Shown here: positions 1 through 9,420 of the stretch, in pieces
How positions within the stretch are numbered: position 1 is the first letter of the stretch
Layout of the letters: the number at the start of each line of letters is the position of its first letter
From: JAGPUQ01 sp050179115
GTDB taxonomy: Bacteria; Pseudomonadota; Gammaproteobacteria; Pseudomonadales; Porticoccaceae
Direction of reading: 5' to 3'
Length of the DNA: 64,000 nucleotides
Assembly (NCBI GenBank): GCA_050179115.1
Contig: JBFXFL010000003.1
Coordinates: 56,340-120,339 of the forward strand
The notes under the pieces: model-generated
The model's database searches: none
What the model saw: only the letters and a program-made list of their open reading frames with translations
What the model was told of the DNA's origin: nothing
Position numbers and translations under genes: made by a program

Positions 1-810
1 GGCTTCGGGAGAAGGCCAGGTCTGGCAGCCCAGACGATGGCCGCACGTGATGCTGTCGATCGGCGAGGTATCGGTCGCACCGCGGCCGTTGAGCAGGTTG
101 TAGCCAGCGCGGGTCACGTCGCTGACCACGCGGATGGGGTTCTGTCCGGCGCCGCCGGCATTGCCGCCGCCGACCCAGGGCACACCGTCGTTGCCGCGAC
201 TGGTCTCGGCCTGTTCGATCGCCGACACGGCGTCGGTGCTGGCCACGGCCTGCTTGAGCGCCATGCCCTCGGCCAATTGATCCCAGCCGAGTTGACCGCC
301 CGCTGCGTCGGCCATGCGGTTGGCGATCGCGCGGCAGGTGAGCTTTGAGCGATCGAAATCGAGCCGTGCTTGCAAGATGCCATTGGTCAGCAGGTTGTAC
401 AGACCGGGATCGGCGCGCTGGATGATGAGCGCCGGCAGCGACGCCACGGCCGCCGTGGCGTTCTGGATCACCTGGCTCATGATGGTCTGGAAGCCGTTGG
501 TGATGCCGTTGAGCTGGTTCTGCAGCGTGGTGGTGATGCTCATGTCGCCGCAGATCAGGTTGCTGTTCCAGCCGATGCCGACACCGAGGCTCTGCATCTG
601 GCCGACCGGCCCCATCGATACCGCCCGGCCGCCGCCGATGCTGTACAGCACGTCATCGCCGATGACGCTGCCGCGATGATGTACACCATAGTCATTGACG
701 CTGGTCTGCGCCCACAGCGGGTTGCTCATGGCGGCCAGGACGCCGGCAAACAGGATGCTGCGCGCCAGCCGCGTCATGGCGAAGGGGTGTGAAAATAAGG
801 ACATGCTCAT
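1..810 (-). CDS. ICE conjugation protein, PFL_4711 family (TIGR03755), C-terminus cut by window edge
   Basis: Translating the minus strand from the ATG at 810 gives 270 open codons running off the left edge. It begins with a signal peptide ending near Leu-Trp-Ala-Gln and continues with Gly-rich exported sequence. Order next to the PFL_4710 gene (10-bp gap) matches GI-type ICEs, where this family follows PFL_4710 and is thought to act in the periplasm or outer membrane during mating-pair formation. In-frame ATGs at residues 3 and 12 are alternative starts. Family assignment rests on resemblance and gene order; the precise role is unknown. Confidence 0.8.
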   Translation of the reverse strand, partial: MSMSLFSHPFAMTRLARSILFAGVLAAMSNPLWAQTSVNDYGVHHRGSVIGDDVLYSIGGGRAVSMGPVGQMQSLGVGIGWNSNLICGDMSITTTLQNQLNGITNGFQTIMSQVIQNATAAVASLPALIIQRADPGLYNLLTNGILQARLDFDRSKLTCRAIANRMADAAGGQLGWDQLAEGMALKQAVASTDAVSAIEQAETSRGNDGVPWVGGGNAGGAGQNPIRVVSDVTRAGYNLLNGRGATDTSPIDSITCGHRLGCQTWPSPEA

Positions 811-820
811 GGGCCGCACC

Positions 821-1759
821 TCAGTTGAAATCCGTGCTGCCCAGGAACACCTGTCCGCGCCGCTGACAGCAGGAGTACGGGCGCCACAGCGCCCAGGCAT
901 AGTCGCCTTGTTGGGCCTGGATGCGGACGTTGTTGTGCGGGAAGACCCCGCAGGAGGATGACAGTCGAGGCGTCAGTTCTTGCCACTTTCCCGTGGAGGC
1001 ATCGCTTTCCACCAAGGCACCTGCGGGCCAGTAGCCCGCGCTGGCATTGGCAAGCAGCGGCTGATAGACATGGACCTGCCCACGCCGGGTCACGATGTCG
1101 CCGGCACGCTGCGCGACGACGGCAGCCGCCTTGTAGTCGTCCACGTGATGCAGGAGCCCACCGCGCGGATAGACGTTGCCCCACAGGTTCAGGCCGGTGC
1201 GCGTGCCGATCTCGCGCATCCCAGGGATCAGCGCCTCGGGATACACGGATTCGGGGATGTTGTAGCGCCAGGCCACGGTATCGAGCGTACTCAGCAGGTA
1301 CGGCATGAACGCCGTGCCCGCACCGGCGCAGGAGTAACCCAACTGGCTGACGAATTCGCTGAAGAAGGTAGCGCCTGGATGCCCGATCACGTCGGCGTTC
1401 TTGAACTTCGCGAGGTTGTTCTCGTGCTCTTCGTTCGTCGTGCCGTCACCGCCACCTTGAGCGGTGGGATTCGGCATGCTCATCGCCCGCACTTCCACCC
1501 AGGGGTTCTCCCCGGTGTTCGAGTAGCTCGACACGACGGCATCGGGAACGTAGTGCTGCACCTTGACCGAGGTACGCACCGTGCAGCCGGTGAGCGTGCA
1601 GTACAGCCAATAGCAAATGCCTTGCACGCGATACGACAGGCAATCGGGCGACAGCACCGAGCCGGTGATAGTGGCGGTGTTGAGCGCGAAGGCGGAAGCG
1701 GCGGTGCCCAGCAGGACGGATGCCATGCCGGTGCGCCATGCGCGGCGGGATAGCTTCAT
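821..1759 (-). CDS. ICE conjugation protein, PFL_4710 family (TIGR03756), TraU-like
   Basis: 312 residues with an N-terminal signal peptide (about residues 1-25) and a cysteine-rich exported body: Cys pairs near the N-terminus (SPDCLSY, GICYWLYC, TGC) and a Cys-Cys near the C-terminus. This matches the TraU-like PFL_4710 family of GI-type conjugation systems, periplasmic proteins needed for DNA transfer. The start overlaps the stop of the upstream PFL_4709 gene by ATGA, so translation is probably coupled. The many cysteines fit with the DsbA-like thiol oxidoreductase encoded upstream in the same operon. Confidence 0.9.
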   Translation of the reverse strand: MKLSRRAWRTGMASVLLGTAASAFALNTATITGSVLSPDCLSYRVQGICYWLYCTLTGCTVRTSVKVQHYVPDAVVSSYSNTGENPWVEVRAMSMPNPTAQGGGDGTTNEEHENNLAKFKNADVIGHPGATFFSEFVSQLGYSCAGAGTAFMPYLLSTLDTVAWRYNIPESVYPEALIPGMREIGTRTGLNLWGNVYPRGGLLHHVDDYKAAAVVAQRAGDIVTRRGQVHVYQPLLANASAGYWPAGALVESDASTGKWQELTPRLSSSCGVFPHNNVRIQAQQGDYAWALWRPYSCCQRRGQVFLGSTDFN

Positions 1760-2214
1760 GGTTGAGTCCTCCGGTATTCCTCGATGCGCGCGAGGGCGCG
1801 CGACACGTCGGTCTCGCCGTAGACGACGTAGCGCCGATCGACCACCACGGCGGGAATCCTGGTGATGCCCAGGCTCCAGGCGTCGGTCACGCCCTGGTAG
1901 GCATCAGCCAGGCGTTGTTGGAGTGGTGTGCCGCCATCCTGCAACCGCTGCCGGACGATCACGGCCGCCTGTGCCGGATCGGCGGGGAGGTTTACGGCCA
2001 GCTCCGCTTCGATGCGGGCCGGTGCGTCCAGCTTGACGACGTGGATACCGACGGGCGCCTCTACGGCGTGGTGCCGGTCGGTGAATACCCGGACGTCCGC
2101 GGCTTCCGCGTGGGCCATCGCGGCTACCGCCGTTGCCAGGAGGCATGAAGCCAGCGTTGGGCGGCAACGCAGCCGGTGTCGTTGTGTCTCGACGTGTTCA
2201 GAGCGTGGGTACAT
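1756..2214 (-). CDS. ICE conjugation protein, PFL_4709 family (TIGR03757)
   Basis: 152 residues. A signal peptide ends around Ala-His-Ala-Glu-Ala (about residue 38), followed by a small mature domain with VRVFTDRHH near its start and a TraF/TrbC-like C-terminal half (ITRIPAVVVDRRYVVYG). This is the pattern of the PFL_4709 family, a small periplasmic protein encoded just before the PFL_4710/4711 pair in GI-type ICEs. A downstream Met within the signal region could be the true start; the listed one keeps a complete leader. Confidence 0.88.
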   Translation of the reverse strand: MYPRSEHVETQRHRLRCRPTLASCLLATAVAAMAHAEAADVRVFTDRHHAVEAPVGIHVVKLDAPARIEAELAVNLPADPAQAAVIVRQRLQDGGTPLQQRLADAYQGVTDAWSLGITRIPAVVVDRRYVVYGETDVSRALARIEEYRRTQP

Positions 2215-2323
2215 GGGGTGGCTCCCATTGGGTCGATACTGGCGCTAGTCGATCCCATCGGGCAGATGGACACCATCAAGAAAGGGAACTGTCCCGTGAC
2301 CGCTTTCATCCGATCCGAACACG

Positions 2324-2349
2324 AAAAAAAGGCGCCTGGTGGGGCGCCT
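2324..2349 (-). terminator. Rho-independent terminator after radC
   Basis: On the minus strand AGGCGCC/GGCGCCT arms (2330-2336 and 2343-2349) with a short loop are followed directly by a run of seven T. It lies seven bases past the radC stop, so it should end transcription of the radC unit before the PFL_4709-4711 genes, which implies a promoter in 2215-2320. Confidence 0.75.
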
Positions 2350-2355
2350 CAAGGA

Positions 2356-2856
2356 CTACAGCAAGCCGGCTTCCGCGAAGGAAAAAGGCGTTCCTTCACC
2401 GACGATGAAATGGTCCAGAACACGAACGTCCACCAGTTCGAGAACCGATTTCAATCGGGTCGTGATTGCCTTGTCGGCATGGCTCGGCTCGGTCACGCCC
2501 GAGGGGTGATTGTGGGCAAAGATGACCGCGCTGCAGTTGTGCTCGATCGCCCGCTTGAGGACCGCGCGGGGATACACACTGGCGCCATCGATGGTGCCGT
2601 GGAACATCGGCTCGAAAGCGATCACGCGGTGTTGCGAGTCGAGAAACACGACGGCAAAGACCTCCAGTGCTTCGCTGGCGAGTTTCAGCCATAGATATTC
2701 TCGCACGCTGGCCGGACTGGTCAGCTCGGCACCGTGTTTGAAGAGACGTGCCTCCAGCACGCCGATGGCTTGCCGGATCAACGGATCTTCGTGGATGCTC
2801 GCGTACCGGACGAGCGCTGATGATGCACCGTCGGTGACGGTATCGGACGGATTCAT
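2356..2856 (-). CDS. radC: RadC-family JAB-domain protein (ICE type)
   Basis: 166 residues matching the RadC/MPN(JAB) metalloprotease-like fold. The JAMM ligands are visible as His115 and His117 in FAHNHPSG with Asp128 downstream. Short RadC versions like this are very common on conjugative elements and prophages; their biochemical function is not settled and a DNA-repair role is doubtful. I chose the ATG at 2856, which has AGGAGG upstream, over an upstream start that would read through the hairpin leader. It sits inside the conjugation gene cluster but has its own leader and terminator, so it is probably an independently regulated unit. Confidence 0.92.
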   Translation of the reverse strand: MNPSDTVTDGASSALVRYASIHEDPLIRQAIGVLEARLFKHGAELTSPASVREYLWLKLASEALEVFAVVFLDSQHRVIAFEPMFHGTIDGASVYPRAVLKRAIEHNCSAVIFAHNHPSGVTEPSHADKAITTRLKSVLELVDVRVLDHFIVGEGTPFSFAEAGLL

Positions 2857-2877
2857 GGGAACCTCCTTGATAAATGA

Positions 2878-2930
2878 AACGGAGGCTCCCGTCCCCGTGT
2901 GGGGGTGAGACCCCCGTGGGACGTGATGAA
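2878..2930 (-). promoter_or_regulatory. Tandem GC-hairpin leader of radC
   Basis: Immediately upstream of the radC ribosome-binding site are two C-run/G-run palindromes (CCCACGGGGG and CCCCCACACGGGG type on the minus strand). Similar paired mini-hairpins precede many other ICE genes in this window. They may form a structured 5' UTR. Function is inferred from recurrence only. Confidence 0.5.
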
Positions 2931-3004
2931 GAAAGCCCGGAATCGGGCTTGGACGATTGGCATCCTCCATCGAAAACGATGGATGTTCGCGCGTGGGATG
3001 CGGT

Positions 3005-3089
3005 GCGAACTGGAACGATCAACGCGGTCGAAACCGCGCCGCAGCCTTGAAGATCGCGGCTACCTGGGCATGTCGCTGACGTTGTCAGC
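3005..3089 (-). promoter_or_regulatory. Three-hairpin repeated element, copy A (upstream of radC)
   Basis: Three palindromes lie at 3023-3038 (CGCGGT/ACCGCG), 3043-3061 (AGCC/GGCT) and 3075-3089 (GCTGAC/GTCAGC), with the invariant linker CCTGGGCATG (plus-strand reading) between the second and third. Three other copies occur at about 27.7, 31.1 and 35.6 kb with compensatory changes in the stems. The third hairpin overlaps the end of the DsbA-like gene. Probably the cis-regulatory 'radC RNA motif' known from 5' UTRs of radC genes, from memory and unverified. Confidence 0.6.
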
Positions 3090-3803
3090 AGGCATCTCGG
3101 GTATCTCGGGCAAGGTTTCGGCCATCGCCGGCTCATCGCCCGATGACGTCAGCAGATCAATGGCCGACAGCAAGGCATCGCCTTCGACGGCACCCGGCAG
3201 CAGCAATGCCTGGCCGGTGCGGTTGTCGATTACGCGCAGCATCGGGGTCGCGGTGATGCCGGCCAGCGCGGCTTCCTCGGCCTGCGCTCGGATCACGGCG
3301 TCGGGCCGTGCGCTGGTCAGGCATTCGCGCAACTCGGGTGTCGCGCCGGGTGGCTGGATGCCGGACGGAAGGCCTCGACCGCCGCCGCGGGTATGCTGGT
3401 AAATCCAGGCGACGGTGTTCCAGAACGCTTCCCGCCCGCCGGTTTCCCCCGCGCATTCCGCCAGGCGTGCCGATTGCGTGACGGCTGGTTCGTGCATCGG
3501 CAGCGGCAGATGGTGCCATTGCCAGTTCACGTCGGGATTGGCGTCGATCCAGCGCTTCAGTACGGGGAAGTAGGCTTGGCAGTACGGGCATTCCAAATCG
3601 GCGTACTCGATCAGCGTGAACCGCGCGTCGATGCGGCCGTAGCGCCACGGTGGACCCGCTGACGCGGCAGCCTCGGCGGACGCCGGGTCGCCAGTGTGCG
3701 GGCTGCGTCCAAGCGACCAGGCCAGCAGAACGAGCAGCACCGCGATCCCGGCCAGCATCGGCCCCAGGTAACGTCGTAGCGTGTGCAGGCCTGGCGTGCG
3801 CAT
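3060..3803 (-). CDS. DsbA/TraF-like thiol:disulfide oxidoreductase of the conjugation system
   Basis: 247 residues. One membrane anchor (about residues 13-31) is followed by a thioredoxin-fold domain with the CPYC active site at residues 72-75 and a cis-proline segment (ITATPML) near residue 190. It should form disulfides in the periplasm, most plausibly in the cysteine-rich PFL_4710-type proteins encoded downstream. The gene starts 12 bp after the traC stop. Its last codons lie inside repeat copy A, so the C-terminal tail may be recent or dispensable. Confidence 0.88.
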   Translation of the reverse strand: MRTPGLHTLRRYLGPMLAGIAVLLVLLAWSLGRSPHTGDPASAEAAASAGPPWRYGRIDARFTLIEYADLECPYCQAYFPVLKRWIDANPDVNWQWHHLPLPMHEPAVTQSARLAECAGETGGREAFWNTVAWIYQHTRGGGRGLPSGIQPPGATPELRECLTSARPDAVIRAQAEEAALAGITATPMLRVIDNRTGQALLLPGAVEGDALLSAIDLLTSSGDEPAMAETLPEIPEMPADNVSDMPR

Positions 3804-3815
3804 GATCTTTCCGCC

Positions 3816-6698
3816 TCAACCGAGGGCGTCGAGCGGCAATGGCTCGATGCCGCGTGCCCGGTCGATTTTCTCCGCGACCTTGAAAGCGGCCTCCAGCTCT
3901 CCGATGCCGTGTTGCCGCATCAACTGATAGCGCTCGGCCTTCTCCTCGGGCTCGGTCATCGCCATGGCTAGGTAGAGACTCGGCGGCACGGCGCGGAACA
4001 GGACTTCCATCGACTTCGACAGGATCACGCCTTCGCTGAACTTGCCGGACTCCTTGCGCGCCGACAGTATCAGCGCCTTCTGTGCCGGATTGAGTTCGCG
4101 GAAGCGCGCGACCTTCTCCACTTCGTCGGGTGGCATCGACAGGCAGATCCACCACTCGATCATCGACAGCATCGGTTCGGCGGCCTTGGGCAGATCGTCC
4201 AGGTTCTGCGTCGCCAGCCAGAACCAGGCGCCGAGCTTGCGCCACATCTTGGTGATCTTGACGACGTAAGGGGCAAGCAATGGATTGCGGGTGATGATGT
4301 GACCCTCGTCGGTGACGTTGACGATGGGGCGCCCCAGGAATTGATCCCTTTCGGCGATGTTGTTGACGGTGTTGATGAGCGAGATGTAGGCGATGGAAAG
4401 CTGCGCGTTGTAGCCCTCGCGCGCGAAGGTCGCCAGATCGACGATGGTGATGTCCGCTTCCGGCCATGGCGTGCCGGGACGATTGAACATTTCCCCATCC
4501 AGTCCCTGGCAGAACATATCCATCGCGTCCGCCATTTCCAGCAGGCGAGCGCGCCGGGCTTCTGGCAGCGCGGAATCGCGGGCGCGTTCGCGCAGGGCGT
4601 CGCGCACGTCCTCGGTCAGCACCGTGCGCTTCTCCGGCGCACAGCGATGCGCCGCGTCGAGAATGCACTGGCGGATCAGGCTGCGGTCGGCGCGGGTCAT
4701 GCGCGCCTCTTCCTTGTCCTCGCCGCCGGTAATCATCAGGCGGGCGGTGATCTCCAGCTCGCCGAGCACGTCGCGCTGTTCATCGCTTTCGCTCGATGCA
4801 TCTTCGGTTTCCTGTTCCTCGTCCAGGGCATCGGCGTCCAGCGTCCGCACCTGGCTGGGCGTATCGACCAGGCGCCACGCATCGGCGAAAGGCGCGAGGC
4901 TCACGCCAGCGCCGGGCGCGAGCTTCACCCGATGCACCGTCAGGCCAAGGCGCTGGGCGAATTCGCCAAACAGACCGAAGCTGTTCCCCGCTTCGACGAT
5001 GAACAGCCGGGGCCGGTAGATCGCGACGAGCTGGTTGAGGATGTTGTTGAGCGTGGCCGACTTGCCCGAGCCGGTCGGGCCGAACAGAAACAGATGGGCA
5101 TTCATCTGCCGGTCGCGCCGGTTGAGCGGGTCGAAGGCGACGGTGCCGCCACCGCGATTGAAGAAGGTGATGCCGGGGTTCCCGGTGCCCTGATTGCGCC
5201 CCCACACGGGCGCGAGATTCGCCGCGTGCTGCGCGAACATGAGCTGGGTGTACCACTGGCGCCGATCCCTGGCCGGGTCATAGAGGCAGGGAAGCCAGCG
5301 CAGGTAACTGTTGAGCGGCGCGACCTCATCCTCCTCGCGCACGGGCAGGAGGCCAGCGTTGAGCATGACATTGGCGAGTTGCAGGCCGCGCGCATCGAGT
5401 TCGGCCATGTCGCGACCGCGCAGGTAGAAGGCCAGCGCGCCGCGATAGAGCTTGTGTGAACTGCCGATCAGCGAACGTGCCTGCTGCACGTCCTGCCGGG
5501 CCTGCTCGGACGCCAGTGTTTCGCCGACCGCTTTCTTGCCCAGGTAGTTCAGATGCGCTTCCAGTGCGTCCTGTGGCGTGGCGACGAGGGTGAGACACAT
5601 CACAGTGTCCTCGGGCATCTGGTCGAACAGCGCGTTGCAGGCATCGCCGCCTTTGCGCGTTTCTCCGGTCAGATGTCCGGTTGCCGGCGGCGTGCGCAGC
5701 CGGTCGAGCACCATGACCCGATGCGGCATGTCGTCGAAAAACCAGATGCCGTTCGCCGCGTCGGAGCGTGGCTGGCCGAAGAACAGCCGTTGCGAGAAGT
5801 CCGTGCCGCTGGCGAGTTCGACGTCGCCTTCGTTCGCTTCTTCGGGGTAGGCGGCCAACTGGTAGAAGCGCTCACGATCGGCAGCCGTCGCGCCCAGCAA
5901 GGTCGGGTTCGGGTTGAACCAGCGCAGCAACCAGGCGTGGATGTCCGCCGCGCCCAGGCGCCGCGCCTTGACGCCGGCATTGGCGAGACCGCCGGCCAGC
6001 CGGTCGCACACCGTTGCCAGGGCCTGTCCGGGCGATTGGCCGCGACGGTGTGAAGCGCCCGACGCGCGACGATAGACCACCATGCGCACGCGCCGCGTCT
6101 GGCCGCGCCACGGCAGGCGGGTCACGGTGGTGTCGTCGAACAGGCCGCCCGGCTTCGTGATGGCCCGCAGGTGATGGGCGAAGAACCGCAGGTAGAAGTC
6201 GCTGAACGCGCTGCCCTGCGCGCGTGGCTGGATGTAGTCCCGCAAGACGTTCAGATAACCCGTCCAGTCGGCTTCGTCCTGAGCATAGAGCTGCACCACC
6301 CAGGGTTGCTCGTCGAGTTCGTCGAAGCTGTCCTGCAGGGCATTCTCCAGCGCGTCGCGGGCCTGCCACAGCCAATCGCTTTCGCGTCCTTCGGTGCCGA
6401 TCGGTGTCAGCTCGAAGAACGCCGCCGCCGATTCACCGTCCTCCAGCAACAGGCTGTTGGCGTCGGCCAGATATTCCACCCACGGCAACAGGTCCACGAA
6501 GGACGGCGACACGTCGTAGAGAGCCTGTTCGTCCGCCTGAGTGGCGGGCCGGTGCTTCGGATCGAGGCGGGTGCCGGGCTCGGGAATGCCATGCGCTTTC
6601 AGGTCGGCCACATGGCGTTCCCAAGCGTCGGCCTGCTGTGACTCGGATTCCTCGGATGCCGACACAGGTTTGCGCGGCCACGGCAGCGACCACGCCAT
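3816..6698 (-). CDS. traC: Conjugative transfer ATPase TraC/VirB4-like, PFL_4706 family (TIGR03744)
   Basis: 960 residues, typical length for this family. The Walker A motif (FGPTGSGKS) falls near residue 540 and a Walker B-like segment (NVTDEGH) near residue 797, with an acidic insertion (EEQETEDASSESDEQ) between. This is the cytoplasmic motor that energises type IV secretion pilus assembly and DNA transfer. It begins directly at the stop of the lipoprotein gene. No frameshift is visible along its whole length. Confidence 0.95.
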   Translation of the reverse strand: MAWSLPWPRKPVSASEESESQQADAWERHVADLKAHGIPEPGTRLDPKHRPATQADEQALYDVSPSFVDLLPWVEYLADANSLLLEDGESAAAFFELTPIGTEGRESDWLWQARDALENALQDSFDELDEQPWVVQLYAQDEADWTGYLNVLRDYIQPRAQGSAFSDFYLRFFAHHLRAITKPGGLFDDTTVTRLPWRGQTRRVRMVVYRRASGASHRRGQSPGQALATVCDRLAGGLANAGVKARRLGAADIHAWLLRWFNPNPTLLGATAADRERFYQLAAYPEEANEGDVELASGTDFSQRLFFGQPRSDAANGIWFFDDMPHRVMVLDRLRTPPATGHLTGETRKGGDACNALFDQMPEDTVMCLTLVATPQDALEAHLNYLGKKAVGETLASEQARQDVQQARSLIGSSHKLYRGALAFYLRGRDMAELDARGLQLANVMLNAGLLPVREEDEVAPLNSYLRWLPCLYDPARDRRQWYTQLMFAQHAANLAPVWGRNQGTGNPGITFFNRGGGTVAFDPLNRRDRQMNAHLFLFGPTGSGKSATLNNILNQLVAIYRPRLFIVEAGNSFGLFGEFAQRLGLTVHRVKLAPGAGVSLAPFADAWRLVDTPSQVRTLDADALDEEQETEDASSESDEQRDVLGELEITARLMITGGEDKEEARMTRADRSLIRQCILDAAHRCAPEKRTVLTEDVRDALRERARDSALPEARRARLLEMADAMDMFCQGLDGEMFNRPGTPWPEADITIVDLATFAREGYNAQLSIAYISLINTVNNIAERDQFLGRPIVNVTDEGHIITRNPLLAPYVVKITKMWRKLGAWFWLATQNLDDLPKAAEPMLSMIEWWICLSMPPDEVEKVARFRELNPAQKALILSARKESGKFSEGVILSKSMEVLFRAVPPSLYLAMAMTEPEEKAERYQLMRQHGIGELEAAFKVAEKIDRARGIEPLPLDALG

Positions 6699-7133
6699 TC
6701 AATAGTCCTCCACGCGCTCGCCCGGCAGGGCGTACTGCACGCGCTGATAAAACGGGAACACCGTGCTGTAGCCGGGCACCGGCACCGGATCGGTGCCGGC
6801 CAGGTGCGGGAACACGTACATCACCAGGTCCGGGTTGGGGAGGCGGTGGAACTGCCGGTAAATCTCGTTCTGCGCCGTGCGGGTGTAACGGGTCTGCACG
6901 CTGGGCGCGGCCTGCACGTCCGTGTCGGTGAGCGTCCGGCGCAAAGCCTGCCGGGCGTCCAGCAGCTCGCGCGATGCGCGGCCGCCGCCCGCCGGTCCGC
7001 CCGTTTCCTGATTCCAGATGTCGATCATGGTCTGGTCGCCGTGGGTCAGCAGCTTCTCCTTGCTGGTCGCGCAGCCGGCCAGTGCGACGACCGCGAGCAC
7101 GACGGCGAGCCGTTCAATCCAGATCCGGGACAT
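6699..7133 (-). CDS. ICE conjugation lipoprotein (TIGR03751)
   Basis: 144 residues with a lipoprotein signal: hydrophobic segment then VALAGC, so Cys21 should be lipidated. The mature part has the TIGR03751-type sequence (LPNPDLVMYVFPHLAGTDPV) including a terminal segment VFPFYQRVQYALPGE. This small outer-membrane lipoprotein plays a VirB7/TraV-like role next to the VirB10-like gene. It overlaps the upstream PFL_4705 gene by 20 bp and abuts traC. Confidence 0.92.
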   Translation of the reverse strand: MSRIWIERLAVVLAVVALAGCATSKEKLLTHGDQTMIDIWNQETGGPAGGGRASRELLDARQALRRTLTDTDVQAAPSVQTRYTRTAQNEIYRQFHRLPNPDLVMYVFPHLAGTDPVPVPGYSTVFPFYQRVQYALPGERVEDY

Positions 7134-8532
7134 GGGAACCTCCGAGACGGTGATCGACCCGGCGCCCCTTGGCGTCGTAGTCGATGGTGAGTGGCTGCTC
7201 GATATGCACGGCGACCTTGGCGCCCGGCTCGACGTAGACGGCGGCGAAGGCCTGGCCGTAGAGCTTGTTCACCCACTGCGACATCTCCTGCACCCCGCCG
7301 GCCAGGATGCGGCCCATGGCCTCGTTGGCGGTGATCCCGACCGTCCCGATCGAGCCGTCACTGCCGACGTAGGACACCCGGCCGCTGTCCGAGTCGATCA
7401 GCGAGGCCGCGCCCGCGCCGGCGGCCGTGATCAGGGCCTGGGTGCCGAGATACTGCTGGGCGTTGCTGCGTCGTTCACCGCTGACACAAGGGATGCCGTA
7501 AGGATCGCTGATCCAGCCGAGACCTCCCTGGGAGCCGGTATCGTTCCGGTTGCTGCTGTTGCGACCGGACTCTTCCGGCAGCGTGCGGATGGTCCCGTCC
7601 TCGAACACAAAGGTGATGGAGCGGATTTGCCCGCGCACGCAGGAAAGCGTCCAGTCCCCCGAGGCCGTGCCGCTGACAACCGCGCCGGCCACATCCGGGA
7701 TGTCGATGCCGTTGGCCGTGAGGTTGTCGGGGCCGATCACGACCTTGAACGGATAGGGATCGTTCACCGTGCCATCGATGGGCACGCGCCCGATAAGGGC
7801 CGTCATCGCGATCGATCCCATCAGGGTCGAGTTCGACGGCACGGTGTAGACCGCCTCAAGCGACGACGTGCCGACGGCGCCGCCGGTGGCGCGGCCGAGG
7901 GTCTCGGATGCGGCGTCCAGGGCTTCGCCGCCCGGCTTGAAGTCGTTGGGGAAGCTGAAGCCGCCGCGACTGCCGCTCCTGCCTTCGGCGGGCCTGGCGT
8001 CGTCCGGCTCGACCCAGCGCACGGCGTCGCGGCCGAAGTGCTGGCCATCGCCTTCTTCCAGCCCGAGACCGATCGGCAGGTCGGTGTGGTCGGCCCTGCC
8101 TCCCAGACCTTCAAACTGGCGCTGCAAGTCCTGCAACAACCCCTGGGCCTGTTGCCGTTCGCTGGCTGTCTGTTCGCGATCCTGACGCAGTTGGGCGCGT
8201 TCGGTGTCCAGGACATTCTGGATACGCTGCTCGATCGACCGCTCGCGCTGACGCAGGCGATCGTTCTCCGCCCGCTGGTTGCGGTTGTCGGACAGCGCGG
8301 TCTGCAATTCGGTGCGCAACTGCCGTACCTGGGCCACCAGCGTGGCGACCGTATCGTGCGGCGTGTCGCCTTCGATGCCGAGCGCCCGCATCTCGTCCGC
8401 CGTCAGTTGGCCGCCGGCATCGCCGGGGAGCGGTGATGCGCCACGGTCGCCGGAAAACAGCTTGATGCCGACGAACACCAGCAACAGCGCCATCGGCAGC
8501 ATCAACCACTTGAGCAGACCGTTACTGCGCAT
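7114..8532 (-). CDS. ICE conjugation protein, PFL_4705 family (TIGR03752), VirB10/TraB-like
   Basis: 472 residues. There is one N-terminal membrane segment (about 7-26), then a long heptad-rich coiled coil rich in Gln, Arg and Glu (about 65-145), and a C-terminal periplasmic domain. This is the layout of VirB10/TraB-type channel proteins that bridge inner and outer membranes. It overlaps PFL_4704 upstream by 11 bp and the lipoprotein gene downstream by 20 bp. Confidence 0.93.
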   Translation of the reverse strand: MRSNGLLKWLMLPMALLLVFVGIKLFSGDRGASPLPGDAGGQLTADEMRALGIEGDTPHDTVATLVAQVRQLRTELQTALSDNRNQRAENDRLRQRERSIEQRIQNVLDTERAQLRQDREQTASERQQAQGLLQDLQRQFEGLGGRADHTDLPIGLGLEEGDGQHFGRDAVRWVEPDDARPAEGRSGSRGGFSFPNDFKPGGEALDAASETLGRATGGAVGTSSLEAVYTVPSNSTLMGSIAMTALIGRVPIDGTVNDPYPFKVVIGPDNLTANGIDIPDVAGAVVSGTASGDWTLSCVRGQIRSITFVFEDGTIRTLPEESGRNSSNRNDTGSQGGLGWISDPYGIPCVSGERRSNAQQYLGTQALITAAGAGAASLIDSDSGRVSYVGSDGSIGTVGITANEAMGRILAGGVQEMSQWVNKLYGQAFAAVYVEPGAKVAVHIEQPLTIDYDAKGRRVDHRLGGSHVPDLD

Positions 8533-9409
8533 CGCCGGCTCCTTCCGCGTTGCCGGCCGCTGCGGAGGCCGGCAAGTTGTGCGCAGCGTCGATGGGACTG
8601 ATGGCCGGCAGCAGCGATTGCGCCAGGCCGCGGCCGCGCGTCACCAGGTACACCACGCTGGTGTCGCGCGAATCGCCCGCCGGCCCCAGGTCGGGGTGCT
8701 GGAACGTCGCGGTGACGAAATCGCCCTGCAAGGCGCGCGGGTCCAGGTCGATCCACCGGGCGGACGTGTTGGTCAGCCGGATCGCCGTCACCCATTGATC
8801 TTCCAGCCGCCATGCGGCCAGCGCCCTGGCGCGCACCGGCAGCGTCGGCAGCAGTGTGTCGAGCGCCAGGTCGCGGCGCAGGTTCACGCGCACGATGCCG
8901 TTCACCGCCTCCACCGTGCGCAGGGGTGCGTACAGGCTCTGCGCGGCGTAGCGCGTCAGCACCACGGGGACCGGCGTCTCCCGTGCGGGGAGCCGCGCCG
9001 CATCGGCGGCCGGCTGCTGGCCGGCATCACCGTAGCGCTTCGCGTGCGATTCGCCTTCGACGATGCGCACGGGTTCCAGCGGTGCCTCGCCAGGCTCGGC
9101 GGCAATGTCGAGCAGGATCAGGATGCCCGTGTTGGCATCCTGCAATTGCAGGCGGGTCGGCTCGATCGGTTCGCTGGCAAGCAGGTAGAGGGCGCCACCG
9201 GCGCTTTGCACACGCAGGCGGTCGCCCAGCGAGGCGGGTACGCCGACACGCACATTGCGGTCGATGAAGATCACGCGCTCGTGGCCGACCACGAGAGGCA
9301 CGGCCAGCGGCAACCGCTCCCAGCGCAGAATCTCCAGCGCCAGAGCGCTCGGGATCAGGCCCAAGGTCAAGGTGGCGGTTGCCAGGAAGCTGAGGACAAG
9401 ATGTTTCAT
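8522..9409 (-). CDS. ICE conjugation protein, PFL_4704 family (TIGR03749), TraK/VirB9-like
   Basis: 295 residues starting at the ATG at 9409, with a clear signal peptide (about 1-24, ending ALALE). The mature protein is beta-rich, consistent with the TraK/VirB9-like secretin-type component placed before VirB10 homologues. It follows PFL_4703 by 11 bp and overlaps PFL_4705. A longer reading frame upstream exists but lacks a plausible start and would overlap PFL_4703 entirely. Confidence 0.92.
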   Translation of the reverse strand: MKHLVLSFLATATLTLGLIPSALALEILRWERLPLAVPLVVGHERVIFIDRNVRVGVPASLGDRLRVQSAGGALYLLASEPIEPTRLQLQDANTGILILLDIAAEPGEAPLEPVRIVEGESHAKRYGDAGQQPAADAARLPARETPVPVVLTRYAAQSLYAPLRTVEAVNGIVRVNLRRDLALDTLLPTLPVRARALAAWRLEDQWVTAIRLTNTSARWIDLDPRALQGDFVTATFQHPDLGPAGDSRDTSVVYLVTRGRGLAQSLLPAISPIDAAHNLPASAAAGNAEGAGDAQ

Positions 9410-9420
9410 CGCGGGACTCC